Part shown: one piece after another, positions 44,200 to 53,620 of the stretch
Position numbering within the stretch: position 1 is the stretch's first letter
Layout of the letters: the number at the start of each line of letters is the position of its first letter
Source of the DNA: Bacillota bacterium
Lineage (GTDB): Bacteria > Bacillota > Clostridia > Acetivibrionales > DSM-1351
DNA: 64,000 nucleotides
Assembly: GCA_023439045.1 (NCBI GenBank)
Contig: JAEXOY010000030.1
Span: 1-64,000, forward strand
Direction: 5' to 3'
Notes under the pieces: model-generated
Seen by the model: only the letters and a program-made list of their open reading frames with translations
Databases searched by the model: none
Told to the model about the DNA's origin: nothing
Position numbers and translations under genes: made by a program

Positions 44200-45444
44200 G
44201 TGACAATTAGTAAAAAGATATTATGTATTTGTTTGGGATGTATAATTATTTTTGGCGCTGGCTTTTTTGGCAATGTTTTTTTTGATATACCTATTTATAT
44301 TTTTGCAATAATAGGAAGTATTTTTATTATATGTGTAGGTATATGGTTTACATTGTCTCTTACACGTCCACTAAAAACCCTTGTCCAGGTAGTTGAAAGA
44401 ACTGCGAATTTTGATTTATCCCATGATCAAACTTACAATATAATAAAGCGTAGAAAAGACGAAATAGGTATACTAGCAAGGAATATCTCCAAAATGAGAA
44501 GTTCTTTCCGTGATATGCTTAGCTTAATGCAAGACACATCAGATGGGCTGTTTAGCGCTTCTACTCAAGTGGAGAAAATGGCACGGGAGCTGCACGTTAA
44601 AACAGATATTACATTAGAAACAACAGAGCACCTGTCCGCTACAATGCAGCAAGCAGCTGCAACAACACAACAGATTAATTTTACTTCTCAAGAAATAAAG
44701 AAAAATATTGACTTGATTTCACACAAGTCTGAGGTTGGGGCTAATGAAGCCTTGAACATACATGACAAGGCATACGAGATAAAGGAGAGTGCAAAGAAAG
44801 CTGCAGAAAATGCCAATAACGTGTACATAAATGTAAAGCAGCAATTAATGACTGCCATAGACCAGGCACAGGCAGTTGCACAAATAGAATTACTCGCACA
44901 AGCCATTTTACAGATTACTGAGCAAACAAATTTACTTTCTCTCAATGCTGCCATAGAAGCAGCTCGTGCAGGTGAGGCAGGAAAAGGCTTTGCAGTTGTT
45001 GCTGATGAAATTAGAAAGCTGGCTGACCAGTCATCAAGGACAGCGGGTGACATTAAAAATATTGTAAATAAGGTAAATCATTCAGTAGATGCTTTGACAG
45101 AAAGTGCTGGAGTGCTACTAGATTTTGTTGACAAAGATGTATTAAATGATTATAAGAAGCTTATTGATACAGGCTCACAATACTGTGATGATTCAGAGAA
45201 GTTCTCAAATATGATGAGCGAATTTAACCAATCATCAAAGCAAATGAATTCGTCTGTTTCTACAATTGTTATGGCTGTTGAACAGGTTACTAAGAGTGTC
45301 AATGAGAGTGCTGTAGGCGTGGAAAATATTACTGTAAAAACAGCGGATATAGTTGAAGAGTTTAGCAAGGTAGAAGCATCTACTAAACAGAACCTGGTTT
45401 CATCTCAAAGGTTAAAAGAACAAGTGACTAAGTTTACATTATAA
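44200..45444 (+). CDS. Methyl-accepting chemotaxis protein without periplasmic sensor
   Basis: A 414-residue receptor. Two membrane helices (about 5-25 and 30-54) are separated by only a few residues, so there is no ligand-binding domain outside. A HAMP domain (about 55-110) and the MCP signalling domain (about 130-410) follow. The signalling tip ITEQTNLLSLNAAIEAARAGEAGKGFAVVADEIRKLAD is well kept. Start is GTG at 44200 after GGAGGGAATTCA. It is unlinked to the che-like cluster by 5 kb. Confidence 0.92.
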   Translation: MTISKKILCICLGCIIIFGAGFFGNVFFDIPIYIFAIIGSIFIICVGIWFTLSLTRPLKTLVQVVERTANFDLSHDQTYNIIKRRKDEIGILARNISKMRSSFRDMLSLMQDTSDGLFSASTQVEKMARELHVKTDITLETTEHLSATMQQAAATTQQINFTSQEIKKNIDLISHKSEVGANEALNIHDKAYEIKESAKKAAENANNVYINVKQQLMTAIDQAQAVAQIELLAQAILQITEQTNLLSLNAAIEAARAGEAGKGFAVVADEIRKLADQSSRTAGDIKNIVNKVNHSVDALTESAGVLLDFVDKDVLNDYKKLIDTGSQYCDDSEKFSNMMSEFNQSSKQMNSSVSTIVMAVEQVTKSVNESAVGVENITVKTADIVEEFSKVEASTKQNLVSSQRLKEQVTKFTL

Positions 45445-45497
45445 ACCCATTTTTCTTTTCCAAGAGGCTTAATTTTGTTAAACCAGTAGGTGATGAT

Positions 45498-46553
45498 ATG
45501 GAAAAAATACGAGTAAAGATTAATGACAAGTTGATTGATGTAAAGCTCGCTCAAGATGTCTTTGCATCGAGAGGAAATCTCATTATACCAGAAGAAACAA
45601 TAATCACAAAACATATCCTTAAAAAGCTTTATGAGTTCAAGGTGGAAGACGTTATTGTATATAAGCCTGAAAAAGCATTGGATATTGTTGAATCTACAGA
45701 GGTAAATACATATGAATTGTATTATAAGGAGTACTCCAAGGACGTCCAAGAGCTAAAAGGGGTGCTTCAAGAAATTGCTGCTGGCAAAAAATTAGACTTT
45801 TCTAAGGTTGACAAAATTTCGAGAAATATTTATGGCAAGATTAATAACTGCTTTTCATTTATTGAATGTATAAAAGCGGTCAAGAGTGCTGATGAATATA
45901 CTTATACTCACTCTGTGAATGTCTCGGTCTATTCGATGCTTATAGGCAAATGGCTTAATTTTGATGAAAATCAGCTGATGGAGATTATTCTAGCTGGTCT
46001 TCTTCATGATGTAGGCAAATCCAAGATCCCGCCCGAAATACTTAATAAAAAAGGCCCATTGACGTTTGATGAATTTGAGATTATCAAAAAGCATACCTTA
46101 TATGGTTATGATATTGTTAAGGACCAGGATGAAATAAGTAACGAGGTAAAAAAGGCTATATTGTCACACCATGAAAAGGAGAACGGAAAGGGTTATCCAA
46201 TGGGTTTGAAGGGTGAACAGAAGAACCTATATTCCAAAATTATTACTGTTGCAGATGTTTTTGATGCAATAACCTCAGTTAGGGTTTATAAGGATAAGAA
46301 AACACCTTTTGACGCGTTTAAAGAGCTTGAAGCGATTGGATATGATGCAATGGACCCACAGGTTCTAATGGTTTTATTTAAAAATCTCCCCAGCTATTAT
46401 GTTGGGTCAAAAGTAAAAATGAATTCTGGTGAGTTAGGTGAAGTAGTATTTGTCCCGTCACAATGCATCTATGCACCAGTTGTGAGGTTAGAGGACGAAC
46501 AGTTCCTAGATATTTCAAAAAACCGGGACAAATCCATCAAAGAGTTCCTCTAA
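45498..46553 (+). CDS. HD-GYP domain cyclic-di-GMP phosphodiesterase
   Basis: A 351-residue protein with an N-terminal DUF3391-like region (about 1-120) and an HD-GYP domain (about 135-300). Metal and substrate motifs are intact: HDVGKSKIP, HH at the LSHHEKENGKGYP segment. Family members degrade c-di-GMP. It follows the MCP after 53 bases and may share its transcript. GGTGATGAT precedes the ATG. Confidence 0.9.
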   Translation: MEKIRVKINDKLIDVKLAQDVFASRGNLIIPEETIITKHILKKLYEFKVEDVIVYKPEKALDIVESTEVNTYELYYKEYSKDVQELKGVLQEIAAGKKLDFSKVDKISRNIYGKINNCFSFIECIKAVKSADEYTYTHSVNVSVYSMLIGKWLNFDENQLMEIILAGLLHDVGKSKIPPEILNKKGPLTFDEFEIIKKHTLYGYDIVKDQDEISNEVKKAILSHHEKENGKGYPMGLKGEQKNLYSKIITVADVFDAITSVRVYKDKKTPFDAFKELEAIGYDAMDPQVLMVLFKNLPSYYVGSKVKMNSGELGEVVFVPSQCIYAPVVRLEDEQFLDISKNRDKSIKEFL

Positions 46554-46560
46554 AAAAGTA

Positions 46561-47439
46561 TTATAACGATTCAAGAAAAGTAGTAATCGCTTTTGAGGGG
46601 ACTACTTTTTTATTTGTCACCACACCTAATTCACGCTTAGGAGGCTTAATTGTGGGAGTTACCTCAAATAACTCATTAGTCTGTATATATTGTTGAGCAC
46701 TTTCACGAAGAACATATGCTATCCCTGTGCCAATTCTAGCAAACTCTATTACAAGTTCGAGACTTTCTAGTTCTATTTCAGCGTTGCAAGATAGACCATT
46801 TTTCTCAAAAAAACTATTAAGTAATTTTCTTGTTGAACTTTCTGAATCCAACAGAATTAAAGGATGATTATTGAGTTCCTCTAATGATATGTCCCTCTCT
46901 ATAAGATTAAAATACTTTTGAGGTGCTGCAACAAAAATATCTTCCACACTCACAAATTTCTTGTAGCTGTGAGCGCTATAATCTTTAGGTGGGGTTGCAA
47001 TAATAAAGTCTGCCAGACCATCTTTTAGAACCTCATATAGCTGAGGTGTAGTTCTGTTAATTACTTTTACAAGTATTTTGGGGTAGAGCTGATTGAATTT
47101 TTTGATATATGGCATAATAAAGTATTTGCAAATAGAATCAGATACTCCAATTCTAATCTCACCTGCACTTAAATCTTCCATTTCTATAAGTTTTGACTCT
47201 GCCGTCTTTAAATAATTAAAAGCCTGAGAAACATAACTATATAGCAGCTCTGCTTCCTTGGTCAGCTGTATGCTACGGGCGTTTCTGATAAATAGAGATA
47301 CCCCCAGCTGCTTCTCAAGTCCCTTTATAGCTTGACTAACCGCAGACTGCGTTATATAGAGTTTTTTAGCAGCTGTAGAAAAGCTTTTCTCAGTGGCACA
47401 ATGATAAAATATTTTATATAACTCAAAATTTATATCCAT
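46561..47439 (-). CDS. LysR-family transcriptional regulator
   Basis: A 292-residue LysR regulator: an N-terminal winged helix (about 1-60; FSTAAKKLYITQSAVSQAIKGLEKQLGVSLF) and a substrate-binding domain (about 88-290; AGEIRIGVSDSICKYFIMPYI). It is divergent from purL with a 156-base AT-rich gap, where TATTAATAATATTAAT-like symmetry is present. A LysR protein next to purL is unusual; control of purL is only a possibility. Confidence 0.92.
   Translation of the reverse strand: MDINFELYKIFYHCATEKSFSTAAKKLYITQSAVSQAIKGLEKQLGVSLFIRNARSIQLTKEAELLYSYVSQAFNYLKTAESKLIEMEDLSAGEIRIGVSDSICKYFIMPYIKKFNQLYPKILVKVINRTTPQLYEVLKDGLADFIIATPPKDYSAHSYKKFVSVEDIFVAAPQKYFNLIERDISLEELNNHPLILLDSESSTRKLLNSFFEKNGLSCNAEIELESLELVIEFARIGTGIAYVLRESAQQYIQTNELFEVTPTIKPPKRELGVVTNKKVVPSKAITTFLESL
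46576..46611 (+). terminator. Terminator of the HD-GYP gene, inside the LysR 3' end
   Basis: AAAAGTAGT pairs with ACTACTTTT across a 16-base loop and is followed by TTTATTTG. It overlaps the last codons of the convergent LysR gene. Confidence 0.55.
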
Positions 47440-47595
47440 TAGCTATCCTTATGTATTATATTAATAATATTAATTTTACTAATATATTTTATCATAATAT
47501 AATTAAGTAGGAAAGAGGAATATAGTAAACTTGTTGAGGTTTATTAAGACTCACTAAAATAAATTGGTATCAAATAAAAAGCGGGGGTATTACAT

Positions 47596-50500
47596 ATGTC
47601 AAATGTAAAAAGACTATTTGTTGTAAAAAAGCAGCCATATGATGTTGAGGCACAGGGGCTGTTTTCTGATCTAAAGGAAACCTTGGGGATATCAGCACTT
47701 GAAAGCGTTACAATAGTAAACCGTTATGACATAGAAGGGATAGATGATGAGGTTTATGGTATGGCTCGTAATACCATTTTTTCCGAACCTCCTGTAGACT
47801 ATGTTTTTGATGAAAAGTATAGCATTCCCGAAGGTGCACAAGCATTTGCAGTAGAATACTTACCCGGGCAATATGACCAGAGGGCAGACTCAGCGGCACA
47901 GTGTATTCAACTGCTTACACAGGGTGAAAGACCATTGATAAGAGCTGCAAGAGTAATTATTCTCCAAGGAGAATTGAGCAACGCTGATGTTGAGGCTATC
48001 AAGAAGTTTTATATAAATCCTGTAGAAAGTCAAGAGGCTTCAATGCAAAAACCTTTCACTCTCCAAATGGAGGTTGAACAGCCTGAGGATGTAGCTATCA
48101 TCGAGGGTTTTATTAACATGGGCAAGGATCAACTATCAACACTATTGAAGGAAATGGGCTTTGCAATGTCCTTTGATGACATTGTTTTCTGTCAAAATTA
48201 TTTTGCCAACACTGAGAAGAGGGACCCTTCTGTAACAGAAATGAGAATGATAGATACCTATTGGTCAGATCATTGCAGACATACAACCTTTCTTACTAGA
48301 ATTGATAGCGTTGAATATGAAGATGGAAAATACGCAGGAATTATAAAGGATACCTTTAAAAGCTACAAGCAGGTAAGAGAAGATATATATAAAGGCCGCG
48401 ACAAGGACATTTGCCTAATGGACGTTGCAACCATCGCAATGAAGGCACTAAAAAAACAAGGCAAGCTTGATGACCTTGATCTTTCAGATGAAATAAATGC
48501 ATGCAGTATTGTAGTAAATGCAGATATAAATGGGAAGAACGAAGAATGGCTTGTAATGTTCAAAAATGAAACACACAATCATCCTACTGAAATTGAACCC
48601 TTTGGTGGCGCTGCTACTTGTTTAGGTGGTGCAATTAGAGACCCATTGTCAGGCAGAGTATATGTTTATCAGGCAATGAGAGTCACAGGAAGTGGCGACC
48701 CAAGAACAAAACTAGAGGATACTATTCCAGGAAAGTTGCCACAGAAAAAGATTACTACAGGTGCTGCAGCTGGCTACAGCTCATATGGAAACCAGATAGG
48801 GCTTGCTACTGGTCAGGTTGCAGAAATTTATCATGAAGGTTATGTTGCAAAGAGAATGGAAATCGGTGCTGTAATAGGTGCTGCTCCTAGAAAGAACGTT
48901 GTTAGAATGCAGCCACAGGCAGGCGACAAGATAATCCTTCTCGGAGGAAGAACTGGCCGTGACGGATGTGGAGGTGCAACGGGTTCATCAAAAGCACATA
49001 CAGAGGAATCCTTGGTTTCGTGTGGTGCAGAAGTACAAAAGGGTAATGCACCTACCGAGAGAAAAATTCAGAGATTATTCAGAAATCCTGATGTAAGCAC
49101 CTTGATAAAGAGATGTAATGACTTTGGAGCGGGTGGAGTTTCCGTTGCTATTGGAGAGCTTGCTGACGGACTCATCATTAATTTGGATGTTGTTCCAAAG
49201 AAGTACGAAGGCCTTGATGGAACTGAACTTGCTATATCCGAGTCACAGGAAAGAATGGCTGTTGTTGTAGATAGTGCCGATGTAGATAAGTTCATTGCAT
49301 ACTCAAATTCAGAAAACTTAGAGGCTGTAGTAGTCGCTGAGGTTACAGAAGAAGCAAGACTTAGAATGCTTTGGAGGGGCAACAAGATTGTTGACCTAAG
49401 CCGTGAGTTCCTTAACTCAAATGGTGCAACTCAGACGATTGATATAGCAATAGCTGCTCCTTGCGAAAAATCATACTTTGATGTTAAGCAGGATATGTGC
49501 AACAGCATTAATAACATAGAAGAAAAATGGATAGAGAATTTACAGGATTTAAATAAATGCAGCCAAAAGGGATTGGTAGAACGCTTTGACAGTACAATTG
49601 GTGCAAACACCGTGCTTATGCCATTTGGGGGCAAGTATCAGCTTACCCCTGCAGAGGGTATGGCAGCTAAATTGCCAGTGCAAGCAGGAGATACCAGTAC
49701 AGGTACTCTTATGTCCTATGGCTATAACCCTGAAATCTCCTTGTGGAGTCCATTCCACGGAGCTGTATACGCAGTTGTGGAAGCTATTGCAAAGGTAGCT
49801 GCAATGGGCGGCGACTACAAGAAGGCAAGACTTACACTCCAGGAGTATTTTGAAAAGCCAGGTAAGGACAGCACCCGCTGGGGCAAGCCATTAGCTGCAT
49901 TATTGGGAGCATACTATGCACAGATGAAGCTGGGAACTGCTGCAATTGGAGGCAAGGACAGTATGTCCGGAAGCTTCATGCAATTGGATGTTCCTCCAAC
50001 CTTGGTTTGTTTCGCTGTTGATACTGTAAATGTTAATAGTGTTGTATCAAACGAGTTTAAGGCTGCAGGTAGCAAGGCAGTTTTACTCAAGGTTTCAATG
50101 GACAATAATCTATTACCAGACTTTGCTTGCCTTGATAAAGTTTACAATAAGGTACACAAGCTTGCTACAGACGGTAGCATTCTCTCTGCTAGCTCAGTAA
50201 GAGCAGGCGGAATAGCTGAAATCATTAGTAAGATGGCATTTGGTAATATGATTGGCTTTGAATTTGCACAGGACGTTAAAGCAAATGAATTATTTGCACC
50301 ACTTTATGGTTCAATCATAATAGAAGTGGCAGAGGATTTTGATTTAGCTAAGCTTGATGGAATTGATTATAAGGTATTGGGTACCACAACAGGTGAAGGA
50401 GCAATCAAGGCAGGTGGCACAGTACTTAGTCTTCAAATGCTCGCCGAGAAGTGGCAGCAACCGCTAGAGAAGGTATTCCCTACAAAGGCAAAGAGCATTA

Positions 50501-51501
50501 GGACTACTCCTATTCAATATAGCTATGACAAGACTTCAGCAGCAAATGCAAGGGCAAATGCAAGGGCAAATGCAACAGTAAATGCAACAGTAAATGCAAC
50601 AGTAAATGCAACAACAAATGCAACAACAAATGCAACAGCAAATACAACAGCAGCATGCGCGAAAGCTAATAACGGAAAAGCAGCAACCTCAGCAGCCATT
50701 GCTAAGCCAAGAATATTCATACCAGTATTCCCAGGAACAAACTGTGAATACGACACCAAGAAGGTTTTTGAAAATGCGGGTGGTATTGTTGAGACCTTGG
50801 TTATAAAGAATATGTCCCACATGGATATAGAAGAATCAATAAAAGAGATGAAGAGGATTATCGACAATTCTCAGATAATAATGATACCGGGCGGATTTAG
50901 TGCTGGTGATGAGCCAGAGGGTTCAGGTAAGTTCATTGCAACAGCCTTTAGAAATCCTGTTGTGAGTGAAGCAGTAATGAACATGCTCAAGAACCGCGAT
51001 GGTTTGATGCTGGGGATATGCAACGGTTTCCAGGCACTTGTAAAGCTGGGCTTGCTCCCATATGGTGAAATCAGGGATATTGATGAGGGCTGTCCTACGC
51101 TTACATTCAACACTATAGGTCGCCATCAATCCTGTCTTGTTACAACCAGAATTGCATCAAACCTTTCACCATGGCTGTCAAAGGTAAAATTGGGTGATAT
51201 GCACAGTGTTGCAATCTCGCACGGCGAGGGCAGATTTACAGCGAGTGACGAAGTACTTTCTGTGTTGGAGGCAAACGGGCAGATTGCAACACAGTACGTT
51301 GATCTGAACGGTATGCCGACATATGATATTGCTTACAATCCCAACGGTTCAGTAAATGCTATCGAAGGTATTACCAGCCCTGATGGCAGAATTCTAGGTA
51401 AGATGGGCCACTCCGAGAGAATTGGCACAAACCTGTATAGAAATGTGCCCGGAGATAGAGAACAGAAGCTATTTGAAGCAGGTGTTGAGTACTTTAAGTA
51501 A
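47596..51501 (+). CDS. purL: Phosphoribosylformylglycinamidine synthase, full-length PurL
   Basis: A 1301-residue single-chain FGAM synthase (the long PurL of the proteobacterial/clostridial type), which converts FGAR to FGAM in purine synthesis using glutamine and ATP. It contains the N-terminal PurS-like region, two AIRS-type halves (MIDTYWSDHCRHTTF, ETHNHPTEIEPFGGAAT and GGKDSMSG) and a C-terminal class-I glutaminase with the nucleophile Cys in GICNGFQAL and HSVAISHGEGRF. Between synthase and glutaminase (about residues 975-1030) an Asn/Ala/Thr repeat is inserted. GCGGGGG precedes the ATG. No other pur gene is nearby. Confidence 0.95.
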   Translation: MSNVKRLFVVKKQPYDVEAQGLFSDLKETLGISALESVTIVNRYDIEGIDDEVYGMARNTIFSEPPVDYVFDEKYSIPEGAQAFAVEYLPGQYDQRADSAAQCIQLLTQGERPLIRAARVIILQGELSNADVEAIKKFYINPVESQEASMQKPFTLQMEVEQPEDVAIIEGFINMGKDQLSTLLKEMGFAMSFDDIVFCQNYFANTEKRDPSVTEMRMIDTYWSDHCRHTTFLTRIDSVEYEDGKYAGIIKDTFKSYKQVREDIYKGRDKDICLMDVATIAMKALKKQGKLDDLDLSDEINACSIVVNADINGKNEEWLVMFKNETHNHPTEIEPFGGAATCLGGAIRDPLSGRVYVYQAMRVTGSGDPRTKLEDTIPGKLPQKKITTGAAAGYSSYGNQIGLATGQVAEIYHEGYVAKRMEIGAVIGAAPRKNVVRMQPQAGDKIILLGGRTGRDGCGGATGSSKAHTEESLVSCGAEVQKGNAPTERKIQRLFRNPDVSTLIKRCNDFGAGGVSVAIGELADGLIINLDVVPKKYEGLDGTELAISESQERMAVVVDSADVDKFIAYSNSENLEAVVVAEVTEEARLRMLWRGNKIVDLSREFLNSNGATQTIDIAIAAPCEKSYFDVKQDMCNSINNIEEKWIENLQDLNKCSQKGLVERFDSTIGANTVLMPFGGKYQLTPAEGMAAKLPVQAGDTSTGTLMSYGYNPEISLWSPFHGAVYAVVEAIAKVAAMGGDYKKARLTLQEYFEKPGKDSTRWGKPLAALLGAYYAQMKLGTAAIGGKDSMSGSFMQLDVPPTLVCFAVDTVNVNSVVSNEFKAAGSKAVLLKVSMDNNLLPDFACLDKVYNKVHKLATDGSILSASSVRAGGIAEIISKMAFGNMIGFEFAQDVKANELFAPLYGSIIIEVAEDFDLAKLDGIDYKVLGTTTGEGAIKAGGTVLSLQMLAEKWQQPLEKVFPTKAKSIRTTPIQYSYDKTSAANARANARANATVNATVNATVNATTNATTNATANTTAACAKANNGKAATSAAIAKPRIFIPVFPGTNCEYDTKKVFENAGGIVETLVIKNMSHMDIEESIKEMKRIIDNSQIIMIPGGFSAGDEPEGSGKFIATAFRNPVVSEAVMNMLKNRDGLMLGICNGFQALVKLGLLPYGEIRDIDEGCPTLTFNTIGRHQSCLVTTRIASNLSPWLSKVKLGDMHSVAISHGEGRFTASDEVLSVLEANGQIATQYVDLNGMPTYDIAYNPNGSVNAIEGITSPDGRILGKMGHSERIGTNLYRNVPGDREQKLFEAGVEYFK
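50541..50660 (+). repeat. In-frame 12-base repeat (NATV/NATT)n inside purL
   Basis: About ten copies of a GCAACAGTAAAT-like unit encode NARA, NATV, NATT and NATA in series at about residues 982-1022, at the junction of the FGAM synthase core and the glutaminase domain. Several copies are identical at the DNA level, indicating recent expansion. Confidence 0.92.
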
Positions 51502-51596
51502 TAGTTGAACAAGACACAAGGATACTAAGTAGCAAACAATAATATAGAGATTTTTAGTTAAGTAACGATATTCAATAATTTAAATATATTCACAAA

Positions 51597-51669
51597 AATG
51601 CCAGTTTAGAGCATCTTTATGTAAGTACCCAGTAATCGTACTACAGTAAAAGGTGCATAAGCTGGCATT
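51597..51669. repeat. Long imperfect hairpin downstream of purL
   Basis: AATGCCAG...TGTAAGTAC pairs with GTACTACA...CTGGCATT over about 32 bases per arm, with mismatches in the middle. ATTTGCAT follows. It could terminate purL or be a remnant of a small inverted-repeat element. Confidence 0.55.
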
Positions 51670-51776
51670 ATTTGCATAAAAGTATTTTTTACAAGAATTA
51701 AGGTTACATTTGAAGTTTTGCCATAAAAAGGTATAATTGGTATGTAGCGAACTGCGCTGAATGTTTATCAAATAAA

Positions 51777-51852
51777 GTTTCATTGAAAGCTATAGAGTTT
51801 CATTGAAAGCTATAGAGTTTCATTGAAAGCTTATATAGTTTATTGAAAGCTT
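51777..51852. repeat. 20-base tandem repeat upstream of the GH43 gene
   Basis: Four copies of an AGTTTCATTGAAAGCTATAG-like unit, the first two identical. The last copy runs into the ribosome binding site (TTAGGAGAATAAG) of the GH43 gene. The rest of the 363-base gap after purL holds only the long hairpin described separately. Confidence 0.9.
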
Positions 51853-51864
51853 AGGAGAATAAGA

Positions 51865-53376
51865 ATGATAGTAACTAATCCGATAATGTGGATTGATGTG
51901 CCCGACCCTGATTTGATAAGAGTTGAAGACACCTATTATATGGTCTCTACAACAATGTTTGTAATGCCGGGTGGACCAATATTAAAGTCAAAGGATTTAT
52001 ATCATTGGGAGCTTGTCTCATATATCTTTAGTACGATAGAAGATAATGAGATATACCGTCTTGAAAATGGTAAACAAGCATATGGAAAGGGACAGTGGGC
52101 AACTAGCCTCAAGTATCACAATGGCAGGTTCTATGCTTGCTTTGTGTGTCATGACCTGCAAAAGACCTTTATATATTATACTGAGGATATTGAAAAAAGC
52201 GGTTGGAATAGATATGTCATCAATGATGTGTTTCACGATATGTCGTTCTTATTTGATGATGACGGCAGAGCTTATCTCATTTATGGTAATGGTGACATTA
52301 GGATTGTTGAACTCAATGAGAATTTATCGGGTTTGAAAAAGGGTGGTATAAATCAACTGCTCTTTAGTACCCCAACTGAGGATATAGGCTTACGCTGTGA
52401 AGGCTGTAGAGCATACAAGCTAAATGGCTACTATTATCATTTATTTATTGAATGGCCTAGAAATGGAAACGCAAGAAGAAGACAGGTTTGCTATCGCTCT
52501 ATGAGTTTGCTTGGAGAATATGAAAGAAAAATTATTCTCGATGACGATATGGGTTTTCACAACAATGGTGTTGCACAGGGTGCGCTTATTGATACTGTGG
52601 ACGGCAAATGGTATACGATGCTGTTTCAAGACCATGGTGCTGTAGGTAGAATTCCTTATTTACTTCCTGCAACGTGGGAGGATGGTTGGCCGGTAATTGG
52701 AATAGACGCTAAAGTACCAAAAAGCTTTGAAGTACCGTTTGAGGAGTACATAGCAAGTCCATTAATTATAAGTGATAGTTTCCGTCACGATAAAAATATA
52801 ATGGATTTTAGATGGGAGTGGAATCACAACCCAGACGATACTTGCTGGTCTTTTACTGATAATCCTGGGTATTTGAGACTTTATGCAAAGTATTCGGACA
52901 AGCTTCTATCAGCAAGGAACACATTAACGCAAAGAACGAGTGGTCCTACTTGCGAGTTTACTGTCACATTATCTACACATGGAATGAAGTCAGGAGATTA
53001 TGCCGGGCTTGTAGCACTTCAAGGCAACTTTGGTGCTATTGGTGTGAAGGTAATGGACAATGGTGAAAGGAAGCTCGTCAGATCAAGAAGTGTTGATGGG
53101 GGACACCAAAAAGATTATATAGTTAAAGACCTTATAGAGGACAATATTCGTTTCAAAATAGCATTTGATTTTATAGATAGCAAGGATATTGCGGCTTTCT
53201 ATTACTACGATACACAAAAAGCAGTATGGGTGGAAGTTCAAGATAGGTTGAAAATGAAATATACCCTCGACTTGTTTATTGGTTATAGAGTGGGATTATT
53301 CTGTTATTCTGATAAGGAAGATAGCGGCTTTGCAGATTTTACGGATTTTCAATATCTACCTGGCATTGAGCTATAG
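51865..53376 (+). CDS. Glycoside hydrolase family 43 (beta-xylosidase/arabinofuranosidase type)
   Basis: A 503-residue enzyme with an N-terminal five-bladed propeller (about 5-300) and a C-terminal beta-sandwich (about 310-500). The GH43 catalytic residues are recognisable: base Asp in VPDPDLI, pKa-modulating Asp in FHDMSFLFDDDGRAYL and acid Glu in LRCEGCRAYK. No signal peptide, so it acts on imported xylo- or arabino-oligosaccharides. AGGAGAATAAG precedes the ATG. It is separate from the other glycosidase genes. Confidence 0.9.
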   Translation: MIVTNPIMWIDVPDPDLIRVEDTYYMVSTTMFVMPGGPILKSKDLYHWELVSYIFSTIEDNEIYRLENGKQAYGKGQWATSLKYHNGRFYACFVCHDLQKTFIYYTEDIEKSGWNRYVINDVFHDMSFLFDDDGRAYLIYGNGDIRIVELNENLSGLKKGGINQLLFSTPTEDIGLRCEGCRAYKLNGYYYHLFIEWPRNGNARRRQVCYRSMSLLGEYERKIILDDDMGFHNNGVAQGALIDTVDGKWYTMLFQDHGAVGRIPYLLPATWEDGWPVIGIDAKVPKSFEVPFEEYIASPLIISDSFRHDKNIMDFRWEWNHNPDDTCWSFTDNPGYLRLYAKYSDKLLSARNTLTQRTSGPTCEFTVTLSTHGMKSGDYAGLVALQGNFGAIGVKVMDNGERKLVRSRSVDGGHQKDYIVKDLIEDNIRFKIAFDFIDSKDIAAFYYYDTQKAVWVEVQDRLKMKYTLDLFIGYRVGLFCYSDKEDSGFADFTDFQYLPGIEL

Positions 53377-53620
53377 TGTTGGGGCTGGGTTATGAGTTGT
53401 GAGATTTTGTTAGATTTGGCTACATGTACAATTAAAATCTACTTGTTAATTTTCAGCTTCAAACGGGAAGCTACAAGGGTAGAGAGCTCCATGATAATGC
53501 ACATGGTGATTACATAGTTTTTTTATAAATTTATGAAAAGCTTTTAAAAAGTGCTATATATAATTAATTATGCTTTGGAGAAAAATAATCCCGATTATTA
53601 TTTTAAAAAAGGTGAGTTAA

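Noticed and set aside
47440..47595. Purine riboswitch upstream of purL
   Set aside because: I found no TATAATCC-like junction core or matching stem loops in this short AT-rich gap.
50523..50867. Minus-strand open frame with FAVAFVVAF repeats resembling a membrane protein
   Set aside because: It is the complement of the purL NATV repeat; the hydrophobic look is produced by the repeat, not by a gene.
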